The position numbers and the translations under genes were made by a program. 64,000 bases of DNA from Streptomyces sp. CNQ-509 (GTDB taxonomy: Bacteria > Actinomycetota > Actinomycetes > Streptomycetales > Streptomycetaceae), in contig NZ_CP011492.1 in assembly GCF_001011035.1 (NCBI RefSeq), positions 4,225,001 to 4,289,000 of the forward strand, given 5' to 3'. Position 1 is the stretch's first letter. Every line of letters starts with the position of its first letter. Under the pieces are notes generated by a model. It did not search any database. It was not told where the DNA came from and saw nothing but the letters and a program-made list of their open reading frames with translations. Below, piece by piece: positions 9,700-17,553 of this stretch.

Positions 9700-10863
9700 G
9701 TGAACCGCACCCGCACCCGCACCCGTACCCGTACCCGTACCGCCGCCCGCCGTGCCGGGGCCGCCGCCCTCCTCGCCGCCGTCGTCGCCGGTGCCGCCGC
9801 CCCCGCCGCCGCCCACGGCACCGGGCGCGCCACCGACCCCGTACAGCGCCGCCTCGACGCCCTCGTCGAGCGCGACGGCGTCCCCGGCGCCCTCGCGTAC
9901 GACGGCCGCACGACCCGTACCGCGGGCGTCGCCGACACCGCCACCGGGCGGCCCATGGTCGGCGCCGAGGGCCGCTACCGGATGGCCAGCAACACCAAGG
10001 CGTTCACCGCCACCGCCGTCATGCGGCTGGTCGCCGCGGGCGAGGTGCGGCTGGACGCGCCCGCCGCGCGGTACGTGCCGCAGCTCGCCGGCACCGGCGT
10101 CACCGTGCGGCACCTGCTCAAGCAGACCAGCGGGCTGCCGGAGTACCTCCAGTTCGTCGACTGGAGCCGCGCCGCCACCGAGGAGGAGTACCTCGCGCTC
10201 GCCCTCGGCCACCCCGCCGACTTCGAACCGGGCGCCCGCTGGGGCTACTCGAACACCAACTACCTCGCGCTCGGCCTGCTGATCAAGCACGTCACCGGCG
10301 AGGACTACCGCACGTACATCGAACGCACCCTCATCGAGCCGCTGCACCTGAAGGACACGTACTGGCCCGCGCAGGGCGAGCTGACGCTACGCGGCCCGCA
10401 CGCCCGCAACTACGGCGTCCATCCGGTCGATCCCGGGGCCGGCGTCACCGACGTGACCGAGCTGCCCGGCTACGAGTTCGGCGCCTCCGGCGGCCTCGTG
10501 ACCACGCCGAAGGACCAGAACACCTTCTGGGACGCCCTCTTCGGCGGCAGGCTGCTGCCCGGCTGGGCGCTGCGGGCGATGACCCACGACACCACCGACG
10601 TCGGCGGCCAGGACACCTACCCCGAGGGCAGCCGGTACGGCTACGGCGTCGCGTCCTTCCCGCTGAGCTGCGGCGGCGTGTACTGGGGCCACGGCGGCGA
10701 CCTGCCGGGCGACTCCGTCGCCGGCGGGCGGGCCGGCCGGGGGCGCGGGACGGTCACCGTCTACACGACCACGTGGGCCGCCGAGGGCGGCCGGCTGGCG
10801 GACCTCCAGGGGGCGGCCGACGCTGCGCTGTGCGCGAAGGACCGTACGGGCAAGGGACGTTGA
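9700..10863 (+). CDS. Secreted serine hydrolase, beta-lactamase / D,D-peptidase fold
   Basis: 387 aa. The catalytic motifs of class C beta-lactamase-like enzymes are in order: SNTK (97-100, nucleophile Ser97), YSN (183-185) and HGG (331-333, in place of KTG). Such proteins are D-alanyl-D-alanine carboxypeptidases, esterases or beta-lactamases acting outside the cell. GTG at 9700 is chosen because 'cagggaga' lies 6 nt upstream and it puts a signal peptide at the N-terminus. The n-region is an unusual run of alternating Arg-Thr (residues 3-14), written by tandem hexanucleotides cccgca/cccgta, followed by an Ala-rich h-region and a cut after 'APAAAHG'. Substrate not predictable. Confidence 0.85.
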   Translation: MNRTRTRTRTRTRTAARRAGAAALLAAVVAGAAAPAAAHGTGRATDPVQRRLDALVERDGVPGALAYDGRTTRTAGVADTATGRPMVGAEGRYRMASNTKAFTATAVMRLVAAGEVRLDAPAARYVPQLAGTGVTVRHLLKQTSGLPEYLQFVDWSRAATEEEYLALALGHPADFEPGARWGYSNTNYLALGLLIKHVTGEDYRTYIERTLIEPLHLKDTYWPAQGELTLRGPHARNYGVHPVDPGAGVTDVTELPGYEFGASGGLVTTPKDQNTFWDALFGGRLLPGWALRAMTHDTTDVGGQDTYPEGSRYGYGVASFPLSCGGVYWGHGGDLPGDSVAGGRAGRGRGTVTVYTTTWAAEGGRLADLQGAADAALCAKDRTGKGR

Positions 10864-10910
10864 GCAGGGAACGGGCAGACAGCCCGGGCCCGATGAGGGA
10901 TGGTTGAGGG

Positions 10911-11897
10911 GTGCGCAAGCTCTGGCTCTTCGTGGCGCTGGGGTCGGGGATGGTCCTGTCGTTCCTGGCCCTGCTCGTCGTCGGCACGTACACCGCCGCG
11001 TCCGGTCTCGCCGGCCGCGGCGTCGGCCTGGCGAAGGGCGCCGTGCCCGCCACGTACCAGTCGCTGGTGCAGGAGTGGGGCAACCTCTGCCCGGCCCTCA
11101 ACCCCGCCCTGCTCGCCGCGCAGTTGTACCAGGAGAGCGGCTGGGACCCCAACGCAGTCAGCCCCGCGGACGCGCGCGGCATCGCGCAGTTCATGCCCGG
11201 CACCTGGGCCACCCACGGCATCGACGCCAACGGCGACGGCGAGCGCGACATCAACGACCCCGAGGACGCCATCCCGTCGGCGGCGACGTACGACTGCAAG
11301 CTCGCCGGCTACGTCGAGGACGTGCCCGGCGACCAGACCGAGAACATGCTCGCCGCGTACAACGCGGGACCGTACGCCGTCATCAAGTACAACGGCGTGC
11401 CCCCGTACCGCGAGACGCAGAACTACGTGCAGATCATCCAGGCCCTGGAGGAGAGCTTCGCCGCCCCCACCTCCCGTCTGTCGCCGTCGAAGCAGGCCGC
11501 GGGCGCCATCCACTACGCGCAGGACAAGCTCGGCACGCCCTATCTGTGGGGCGGTGACGGCACGCCGGAGGAGGGCGGCCGGTTCGACTGTTCAGGGCTG
11601 ACGAAGGCGGCGTACGCCTCCGTGGACATCGAGCTGCCGCGGGTGGCGAACGACCAGTGGAACGCCGGGCCGCACCCGAGCAGGGACGAACTGCTCCCCG
11701 GCGACCTGGTGTTCTTCGCGTACGACATGAACGACTCGCGCTCCATCCACCACGTCGGCCTGTACGTAGGGGGCGGCTACATGATCGACGCCCCTTACAC
11801 CGGCGCCGTGATCCGCTTCGATCCGATCGACTCGCCGGACTACTTCGGCGCGACCCGGGTCACGGAGGCGGGCGCGGAGGCGCTGCCGAAGCGCTGA
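10911..11897 (+). CDS. Bifunctional peptidoglycan hydrolase: lytic transglycosylase plus NlpC/P60 endopeptidase
   Basis: 328 aa. A membrane anchor or signal segment (5-28) is followed by an SLT transglycosylase domain (about 60-175: 'QESGWDPNAVS' with catalytic Glu75, 'GIAQFMPGTW', 'AAYNAGP') and a C-terminal NlpC/P60 domain (about 195-320: catalytic Cys227 in 'RFDCSGLT', His281 in 'IHHVGLYVGGG'). The first domain cleaves glycan strands, the second cuts stem peptides, so one protein can open the wall in both directions. GTG start at 10911, 47 nt after the serine hydrolase, with which it may be co-transcribed. Confidence 0.92.
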   Translation: MRKLWLFVALGSGMVLSFLALLVVGTYTAASGLAGRGVGLAKGAVPATYQSLVQEWGNLCPALNPALLAAQLYQESGWDPNAVSPADARGIAQFMPGTWATHGIDANGDGERDINDPEDAIPSAATYDCKLAGYVEDVPGDQTENMLAAYNAGPYAVIKYNGVPPYRETQNYVQIIQALEESFAAPTSRLSPSKQAAGAIHYAQDKLGTPYLWGGDGTPEEGGRFDCSGLTKAAYASVDIELPRVANDQWNAGPHPSRDELLPGDLVFFAYDMNDSRSIHHVGLYVGGGYMIDAPYTGAVIRFDPIDSPDYFGATRVTEAGAEALPKR

Positions 11898-12007
11898 CGT
11901 GCGACGGGCCGCCGCGCGCGGGCCTCGTACGGGCAGCACGGACGGTCACTCTCCGATAACCTCCCGGTGATCTTTCGGTCGCAGCCGGAACGCCGACCGT
12001 CGCGGCG

Positions 12008-12043
12008 CCGTTGCAAAGGGCGAGCGGCACCGTTGCAATAGGG
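12008..12043 (+). repeat. Direct repeat upstream of the PAP2 gene, candidate promoter/operator
   Basis: CCGTTGCAAAGGG (12008-12020) and CCGTTGCAATAGGG (12030-12043) are near-identical copies 22 bp apart, that is two helical turns, and lie 49-84 nt before the PAP2 start. The first copy could serve as a -35 (TTGCAA) and the second as a -10 region, so the repeat may be a promoter covered by a regulator site. Confidence 0.4.
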
Positions 12044-12091
12044 AAGACGGCAGTCGCCGATCAGCGGGAAACGGGTGGGGAGAGGAGCCGA

Positions 12092-12835
12092 GTGGACATG
12101 CGTTCGCTGCACCTGGCGGGGGCACCCCCGAGCGGGTCGAACGCCGACGTTTCCGTGCTGTTCGACATCAACGGCGTCGCGGACTCCACGCCGCCCTGGT
12201 TCGACCGCGGGGCGGCGTTCCTGGGCGAGTACGGGCTGATCGGGATGCTCGGCGTGCTGCTGGTCGTGTGCTGGTGGCGTGCGCGCCGGCGTACGGGCGC
12301 GGTGCCGGTCGTGACCGCGCTGCTGTGGGGTCCGCTGGCGGCGGCGCTCGCGCTGCTCGCGAACATGCCGATCCGCGCGATCGTGGAGCGCCCGCGGCCG
12401 TTCCGGGAGCACGAGGGCCTGGAGGTCCTGCTGCCCGGCACCACCGGCTATTCGTTCGTCAGCGACCACACCTCGGTCGCCATGGCGCTGGCGGCCGGCA
12501 TCTTCATGGCGAGCAGGCGGTACGGGCTGGCCGCGCTGGCGCTGGCGCTGCTGGAGGCGCTGAGCCGGGTCTACCTGGGCGTGCACTACCCCTCGGACGT
12601 CGTCGGCGGCATCGCGCTCGGCACGTCGGTGGCGCTGCTGCTCGCGCCGGCGGCGACGGCCGGGTTGATGCCGCTGGTGAGACGGGCGCCCGAGTGGCTC
12701 GTCGGGGACCCGGAGGCGGCGGACGCCGGCCCGGACCGGGAGCCGGCGACGGGTCCCGGAGCGGTCCCCGCGCCGCGGACGGAGCCGCTGGAGCGCGGCG
12801 GAGGCGGCCGGGACGGCGACGAGTTGGCGGCGTAG
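12092..12835 (+). CDS. PAP2-superfamily membrane phosphatase (undecaprenyl-diphosphatase-like)
   Basis: 247 aa with about five membrane helices. The three PAP2 motifs are present: RAIVERPRP (95-103), SFVSDHTSVA (121-130, the PSGH-type motif with catalytic His126) and SRVYLGVHYPSD (158-169). The first motif has Arg where K-x6-RP is usual. Family members remove a phosphate from undecaprenyl diphosphate or other lipid phosphates on the outer face of the membrane. GTG 12092 is chosen because 'agaggag' lies 4 nt upstream. The cytoplasmic tail after residue 200 is acidic and low-complexity. Convergent with the flavoprotein gene. Confidence 0.85.
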   Translation: MDMRSLHLAGAPPSGSNADVSVLFDINGVADSTPPWFDRGAAFLGEYGLIGMLGVLLVVCWWRARRRTGAVPVVTALLWGPLAAALALLANMPIRAIVERPRPFREHEGLEVLLPGTTGYSFVSDHTSVAMALAAGIFMASRRYGLAALALALLEALSRVYLGVHYPSDVVGGIALGTSVALLLAPAATAGLMPLVRRAPEWLVGDPEAADAGPDREPATGPGAVPAPRTEPLERGGGGRDGDELAA

Positions 12836-12853
12836 CGGGTACGGGCGCGGGCT

Positions 12854-12877
12854 CCCCGGCGGCTGCGGAGGCCGGGG
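12854..12877. terminator. Candidate bidirectional terminator
   Basis: CCCCGGC (12854-12860) and GCCGGGG (12871-12877) form a 7-bp stem with a 10-nt loop between the convergent PAP2 and flavoprotein genes. There is no U-tract, which is usual in these GC-rich genomes. Confidence 0.4.
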
Positions 12878-13000
12878 CCCGGGGCGTACGGAAGCAACGC
12901 CCGCCGGGTGCGCGCGCCAATGCGCCCCCCGGAGTTTTCCGCGCCCGGACGCTACACCGCGTGACGCCCGCGCGCCCGGGACGCCCGCGAAGCCCGGCGC

Positions 13001-14587
13001 CTACACCGCCTGGTCGAAGTCGAACAGCCGCTCCGGGTCGTACCGCTTCTTCACCTTCGCCAGCCGCTCCGCCGCGGGCCCGTAGTACGCGCCGCGCCAC
13101 TTCCGCAGCTCCGGATCCGTGTAGTTCTGGTACGCCGCCCCCGAGGCGTGCTCCCGCATCGCCGCGTGCGTGTCCGCCAGCCACCGCTCGCCTGGACCGC
13201 CGTCCTCGCCCTCGTCCCACGACGCGATGTACTGCGCCAGCACCCGCGACCCGCGGTGCACGAACGCCGTGTCCGCCGCCGGCACCCGGTTCACCGCCCC
13301 GCCCAGCGCGGTGAGGATGAACAGCGCGTCCGCCGACCGCGACGCCTTCTCCGCCCGGTCCAGCAGCGTGCCGATGCCCCCGGCGCCCAGCGGCTCGTCG
13401 TAGAAGTCGGAGCGCGCCGCGAACGTGTCGCGCTGCAGGATCCCGCGCGCGTTGCGGCCCGGGACGCTGCCCTGGAGCCGGCACTGCTCGCGGTCGGCCT
13501 GGGCGCAGCCCGCGTACGAGCGCATGGCGTGGATGTACGACTGCGGGCCGATGGAGACGTCCTCGGCGGGACCGGGCCCGCCGGCCTGGTCGGCGAGGAA
13601 GTCGACGGCGGTGTGCATGTCGTCCTCTGTGCCCAGCGACATCGCGGCCACGGAGATCGTCGGCTCGCCGCCGCGGGTGTTGCCGAAGTGGACGGCGGAC
13701 CACAGCTCGTCGGGCTGGTCCGGGCCCCACCCCTGCCAGGTGGTGAGCAGCGCCTCGGCCTTCGACCAGGGCCACACCATGTTCGCGGCGACGACGTCCG
13801 AGGCTTCGCGGGTGTCGTAGCGCAGTTCGGTGACGACCCCGAAGTTGCCGCCGCCGGCGCCGCGCAGCGCCCAGAACAGGTCCTCGTTCTCCTCCGCCGA
13901 GCACTCGACGGTCTTGCCGTCGGCGGTGACGACGGTCGCGCCGCGGAGGTGGTCGCAGGTGAGCCCGTACGCGCGCGAGACGACGCCGTGGCCGCCGCCG
14001 AGGGTGAGTCCCGCCATGCCGACCGTCGCGCAGGAGCCGGCGGGTATGGTCCGGCCGCGGACGGCGAGGGCCTCGTAGACGTCGATGGTGCGCGCACCGG
14101 CGCCGACGGTGGCGGTGTCGGAGTCGGCGTCGATGCCGGAGAGGGCGGAGACGTCGACGACGAGGCGGCCGTTGCCGCTGGAGAAGCCGGCGTAGGAGTG
14201 GCCGCCGCTGCGTACGGCGACGGGGACGCCGGCGGCGCGGGCGAAGCGCAGGCACTCGGCGGCGTCGTCGGCGTGGTCGACGTACGCGACGGCGGCGGGA
14301 CGCAGGTCGTCGAAGCGGGTGTTGTACTGCTGGGCGGCGACGCGGTAGTCGTCGTGCCCGGGGAGGACGAGGCGGCCGGCGAGGGACTGCCCGAGCGCGG
14401 GCCAGTCCGGCGGTCCTGTGGCCGGGCCGCTGCCCGAACCGGAGCGGGAGCCGCCGGGCTTGGGGTCGGGCTTCCCGCCGTCGTCGTCGCCCGAGCAGCC
14501 GGCGACGCCGGCGGCACCCACGCCCGCGGCGGTCGCGAGGGCGGTACGGAGCACTGTGCGCCTGTCCATCCGCACAGCACAGCGCAT
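13001..14587 (-). CDS. FAD-linked oxidase, berberine-bridge-enzyme type, exported Tat lipoprotein
   Basis: 528 aa. The N-terminus carries a twin-arginine signal ('MDRRTVLRTALATA') ending in a lipobox with Cys31 ('GVAGC'). The PCMH-type FAD domain has 'RSGGHSYAGF' with His130 and 'AGSCATVGMAGL' with Cys186; in bicovalent BBE-like oxidases exactly these two residues hold the flavin. The C-terminal BBE motif 'YYGPAAERLAKVKKRYDP' is present at the end. It would oxidise a sugar, alcohol or alkaloid-like substrate outside the cell, folded with its cofactor before export. ATG 14587 is preceded by 'agggggg', better than the internal ATG at 14569. Confidence 0.9.
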   Translation of the reverse strand: MRCAVRMDRRTVLRTALATAAGVGAAGVAGCSGDDDGGKPDPKPGGSRSGSGSGPATGPPDWPALGQSLAGRLVLPGHDDYRVAAQQYNTRFDDLRPAAVAYVDHADDAAECLRFARAAGVPVAVRSGGHSYAGFSSGNGRLVVDVSALSGIDADSDTATVGAGARTIDVYEALAVRGRTIPAGSCATVGMAGLTLGGGHGVVSRAYGLTCDHLRGATVVTADGKTVECSAEENEDLFWALRGAGGGNFGVVTELRYDTREASDVVAANMVWPWSKAEALLTTWQGWGPDQPDELWSAVHFGNTRGGEPTISVAAMSLGTEDDMHTAVDFLADQAGGPGPAEDVSIGPQSYIHAMRSYAGCAQADREQCRLQGSVPGRNARGILQRDTFAARSDFYDEPLGAGGIGTLLDRAEKASRSADALFILTALGGAVNRVPAADTAFVHRGSRVLAQYIASWDEGEDGGPGERWLADTHAAMREHASGAAYQNYTDPELRKWRGAYYGPAAERLAKVKKRYDPERLFDFDQAV

Positions 14588-14638
14588 CGTGTCCCCCCTT
14601 CGCTACCCCCAAGTAGCAAAGCCTGGCGCCCGGGACGC

Positions 14639-14854
14639 TCAGCCGAGGGCGTCCGGGAGGTGGTCCGCGGCGTCCGTACGGGCCCGGGAGCGGGCCCGGC
14701 GGGCAGGACCCGTCCAGCCGCAGGTGCAGCGGGCGAAGGCGAACGCGCCCCGCTCGGCGGTCGACGTGCGGTGCGTGCCGCCGCCGTACGGGCCGTCGGA
14801 ACCCGCGCCGCCCTGGGGGTCACCCGGCCCGTCGCCGGGTCCGTCGCTGAGCAC
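14639..14854 (-). CDS. Small conserved streptomycete protein with a Cys-x-Cys motif
   Basis: 71 aa from a GTG start. The first 38 residues are Gly/Asp/Pro-rich; the end is a compact basic segment 'FARCTCGWTGPARRARSRA' followed by 'RTDAADHL', a pattern I remember from small streptomycete proteins next to the phosphate genes. The single CxC could bind a metal, but no function is known to me. It starts 93 nt from the divergent lipoprotein gene. The ribosome binding site is weak and the start could lie further upstream. Confidence 0.55.
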   Translation of the reverse strand: MLSDGPGDGPGDPQGGAGSDGPYGGGTHRTSTAERGAFAFARCTCGWTGPARRARSRARTDAADHLPDALG

Positions 14855-14947
14855 GCGGTCACGGTACCGCGGTGGGAAAGACCGTGACGGCGCCCCCTCC
14901 ACATCGTTAAGCGAACCGGAGAAAACACCGGCCGGGGGTAGCGAGAG

Positions 14948-15856
14948 ATGGCGGCGGAGCAGCGGCGGACCGTAGGTACCGGCACCACGCCCGCGCGCCC
15001 CGGCACCACGCCCACGCGCCCCGGCGCCGCGGCCGCGGCCCGGCCCGCGGCCGTGCTCGCGCTCCTCGGCGCCCTCGCCGCGGCGGCCCTGTCCGCCACC
15101 GCCGGCTGCTCCGAGCGCGGCGCCGCGGCCGACGAGCACCCGGGCGGCGACCCGCTGACCGCCGTGCAGCGCGCCGCCGACGCGCTGGCCGGCGCGGGCA
15201 GTTCCCGGGCGCGCACCGCGATGGAGATGATCAGCGGCGGCACCCGCGTCACCGTCAGCGGCGACGGCGCCTTCGACTACGCGGGCCGCCGCGGCCTGCT
15301 GCGCGTGGTGATGCCGCAGGGCGAGGAGGAGCCGATCACGGAGCTGTACGCGGTCGGTGAGCTGTACATGAAGAACCGCGGCGCCGGCGTCCCCGACGAC
15401 AAGTGGCTCCGGCTCGACACGACCCGGCTCTCCGACGGCAACCTCGTCACCAACGGCGCCACCGACCCGCTGACGGCCGCGGAACTGCTGCGCGGCGCCA
15501 GCGAGGTGCGGTACGTGGGCGAGGAGCGCGTCGGCGACAGCGTCGTGCGGCACTACGAGGGCACGGCCGACCTCGGCCGCGCCGCCCGCGCGGCGTCCCC
15601 GTACGCGCGCGGAGCGCTGGCGGCCGCGGCCGAGGGCTTCGTCCAGGACGCGGTGGCCTTCGACGCGTATCTGGACGAGGACGGCCGGCCGCGCCGGGTG
15701 CGGCACGAGTTCGCGCTCTCCGGCGACTCACCGGTGCGGGTGGCGTCGACCGTCGAAACCTACGACTTCGGCGCGCCGGCCGAGGTGGCGTTGCCCGCGG
15801 ATCGCGACATCTATGCCGGAACGGTTCGCCAGAGCGGTCAACAGCCCGCGTCCTAG
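14948..15856 (+). CDS. LppX/LprG-like lipoprotein
   Basis: 302 aa. A long N-terminus with a short repeat (Arg-Pro-Gly-Thr-Thr-Pro) precedes a hydrophobic segment (34-50) and a lipobox with Cys54 ('ATAGC'). The mature part alternates short beta strands ('GAFDYAGRRGLLRVVM', 'ELYMKNRG', 'KWLRLDTT', 'VRHYEGTADL') in the way of the LolA-like LppX/LprG/LprA family, which bind or carry lipids at the actinobacterial cell surface. Family membership is by general resemblance only. Single gene, transcribed toward the small gene at 16022. Confidence 0.6.
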   Translation: MAAEQRRTVGTGTTPARPGTTPTRPGAAAAARPAAVLALLGALAAAALSATAGCSERGAAADEHPGGDPLTAVQRAADALAGAGSSRARTAMEMISGGTRVTVSGDGAFDYAGRRGLLRVVMPQGEEEPITELYAVGELYMKNRGAGVPDDKWLRLDTTRLSDGNLVTNGATDPLTAAELLRGASEVRYVGEERVGDSVVRHYEGTADLGRAARAASPYARGALAAAAEGFVQDAVAFDAYLDEDGRPRRVRHEFALSGDSPVRVASTVETYDFGAPAEVALPADRDIYAGTVRQSGQQPAS

Positions 15857-16021
15857 CGGGAGTTGATTCCGGTCGTTTGCGCAGGGGCGTCGGGATTCGC
15901 CCGGGAAAGCCGGGGCCGTAAATGGTCCAGACGTGTCATGCGCGGACTGTGCCGCCCTACCTACTCTGAGCGGTGAGCCCGGCTGCCGGCGGGTGTGCAT
16001 GGGGAAAAGGGGTGATTGCAC

Positions 16022-16219
16022 GTGGGTCGGGGGTCGGCTGTCCAGGACCATGTGGCTCTCGCCGAAATCGAGTTGTGCGGTGAATTGATCATCGCGGCGA
16101 CGAGCGCACCGGAAGAGCGGCTGAGCGACGACCGCATCGACGAAGTGCTGAGGGTGGAAGCCGAGCGGCGCGGCTCCGGGCTGGAGCGCAGGCGCGGCCG
16201 GCAGGAGATCACGCCGTAG
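16022..16219 (+). CDS. Small conserved protein of unknown function
   Basis: 65 aa, acidic N-terminal half and basic C-terminus. The stretch 'LAEIELCGELIIAATS' followed by 'RIDEVL' recurs in small streptomycete proteins I remember without a function. GTG 16022 is preferred over TTG 16016 because 'aaaagggg' (16005-16012) is 9 nt from the GTG but too close to the TTG. No motif for DNA, metal or nucleotide binding is seen. Confidence 0.7.
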   Translation: MGRGSAVQDHVALAEIELCGELIIAATSAPEERLSDDRIDEVLRVEAERRGSGLERRRGRQEITP

Positions 16220-16366
16220 CGACGGGGTGCGTGGCGCACGGGGCGCAGGGGTACAGCGCGGCGGGACGGAGCCCGGGACACGGAGCGCAGGCGTGTGCCG
16301 CAAAGTGGCCGCGGGCGCTGCGCGCGGCTCGTACGCGCGCAGCAGCGGCCGTCCGCCCGCCCGGCA

Positions 16367-16702
16367 CTACGCCCGCAGCATCCGGGCGATCGCGGCGGTG
16401 GCCTCCTCGACTTTCGCGTCGATCTCGTCGCCGCCCCGGGCGGCCGCGTCGGCGACGCAGTGCCGCAGGTGCTCCTCCAGGAGCTGGAGCGCGAAGGACT
16501 GCAGCGCCTTCGTACTCGCGGAGACCTGCGTGAGTATGTCGATGCAGTAGACGTCTTCCTCGACCATCCGCTGCAGTCCGCGGACCTGGCCCTCGATCCG
16601 GCGGAGTCTCTTGAGGTGGGCCTCTTTGTCCTTGCTGTACCCGTGCGGGCCGGAGCCCGGCGCCGTCCCGGCGGCGGCCGTCGTTGCCGTGGTGTCGGTC
16701 AC
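16367..16702 (-). CDS. csoR: CsoR-family copper-sensing repressor
   Basis: 111 aa. After a disordered 25-residue lead comes the all-helical CsoR/RcnR domain: 'HLKRLRRIEGQVRGLQRMV' in helix 1. The metal ligands are Cys53, His78 and Cys82, the C-H-C set of true Cu(I) sensors in this family. Copper binding would release it from DNA. GTG 16702 is chosen because 'gaagga' lies just upstream and the longer frame adds unrelated residues. A matching pseudo-palindrome (16784-16804) lies about 80 nt upstream, pointing to autoregulation. No copper exporter or chaperone gene is in the window. Confidence 0.88.
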   Translation of the reverse strand: MTDTTATTAAAGTAPGSGPHGYSKDKEAHLKRLRRIEGQVRGLQRMVEEDVYCIDILTQVSASTKALQSFALQLLEEHLRHCVADAAARGGDEIDAKVEEATAAIARMLRA

Positions 16703-16783
16703 GTGCCCGTCCTTCCGTTTCCCATCCCTCGATCCGCCCGGCGCGTATCGCTGTGTGCGTACCACCGTATGCGAACCGTGCCG

Positions 16784-16804
16784 ATATACCCTCAGGGGGT
16801 ATAT
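16784..16804. promoter_or_regulatory. CsoR-type operator
   Basis: ATATACCC-tcagg-GGGTATAT is a near-perfect inverted repeat with the C-tract/G-tract centre flanked by TA steps that CsoR proteins recognise. It lies in the 225-nt divergent region between csoR and the PhoU-like/Pit operon, closer to the csoR promoter. It may also influence the phosphate operon, which is inference. Confidence 0.8.
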
Positions 16805-16927
16805 GATACCGCCTTCGTGGCATTCTGTCCTGCGGCTGTTCCGCACAGCCGGTTCGCTCCGCAGGTGCGGCTCGCCTAGCATCATCAGGATCTATTCGCC
16901 GATATTCGCAGCACTGAGGATCATCAC

Positions 16928-17548
16928 GTGCGATTTCGTCTGACCCCCAGGGAGACGAGCTTCTACGATATGTTCGCCGCCTCGGCCGACAACATCGTGA
17001 CGGGCTCGAAGCTCCTGATGGAACTGCTCGGGGCGGATTCCTCCGCCCGGGCCGAGATCGCCGAGCGGATGCGCGCTGCGGAGCACGCCGGCGACGACGC
17101 CACCCACGCCATCCTGCACCAGCTCAACGCCTCGTTCATCACGCCCTTCGACCGCGAGGACATCTACCGTCTCGCCAGCTCGCTGGACGACGTCATGGAC
17201 TTCATGGAGGAGGCCGTCGACCTCGTCGTCCTCTACCAGATCGAGGAGCTGCCGCGGGGCGTGGAGCAGCAGATCGAGGTGCTCGCGCGGGCCGCGGAGC
17301 TGACCGCGGAGGCGATGCCCAACCTCCGTACGCTCAACCACCTGCCGGAGTTCTGGATCGAGGTCAACCGGCTGGAGAACCAGGCCGACCAGATCCACCG
17401 CAAGCTTCTCGCGCACCTCTTCAACGGCAAGTACGACGCCATCGAGGTGCTCAAGCTCAAGCAGATCGTCGATGTCCTGGAAGAGGCCGCCGACGCCTTC
17501 GAGAAGGTCGCGAACACCGTGGAAACGATCGCGGTCAAGGAGTCCTGA
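16928..17548 (+). CDS. DUF47 PhoU-like protein, Pit accessory
   Basis: 206 aa, entirely helical, with the DUF47/PhoU-like pattern 'AEHAGDDATHAILHQLNASF' then 'ITPFDREDIYRLASSLDDVM', where the acidic residues bind metal clusters. Proteins of this type are encoded directly before Pit transporters and are thought to regulate their activity at the membrane. GTG start, with 'gagga' 8 nt upstream. It ends 5 nt before the transporter gene, so the two form one operon. Confidence 0.93.
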   Translation: MRFRLTPRETSFYDMFAASADNIVTGSKLLMELLGADSSARAEIAERMRAAEHAGDDATHAILHQLNASFITPFDREDIYRLASSLDDVMDFMEEAVDLVVLYQIEELPRGVEQQIEVLARAAELTAEAMPNLRTLNHLPEFWIEVNRLENQADQIHRKLLAHLFNGKYDAIEVLKLKQIVDVLEEAADAFEKVANTVETIAVKES

Positions 17549-17553
17549 GCCCG

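Noticed and set aside
9480..9956. Long N-terminal extension of the SDR gene (start at 9956)
   Set aside because: It would cover the divergent hydrolase's promoter and first codons and adds low-complexity residues; ATG 9479 places the Rossmann motif at the N-terminus.
16868..16890. PHO box upstream of the Pit operon
   Set aside because: Two GTTC-containing words are present around 16838-16856 but spaced 14 nt instead of 11 and lack the CACC part.
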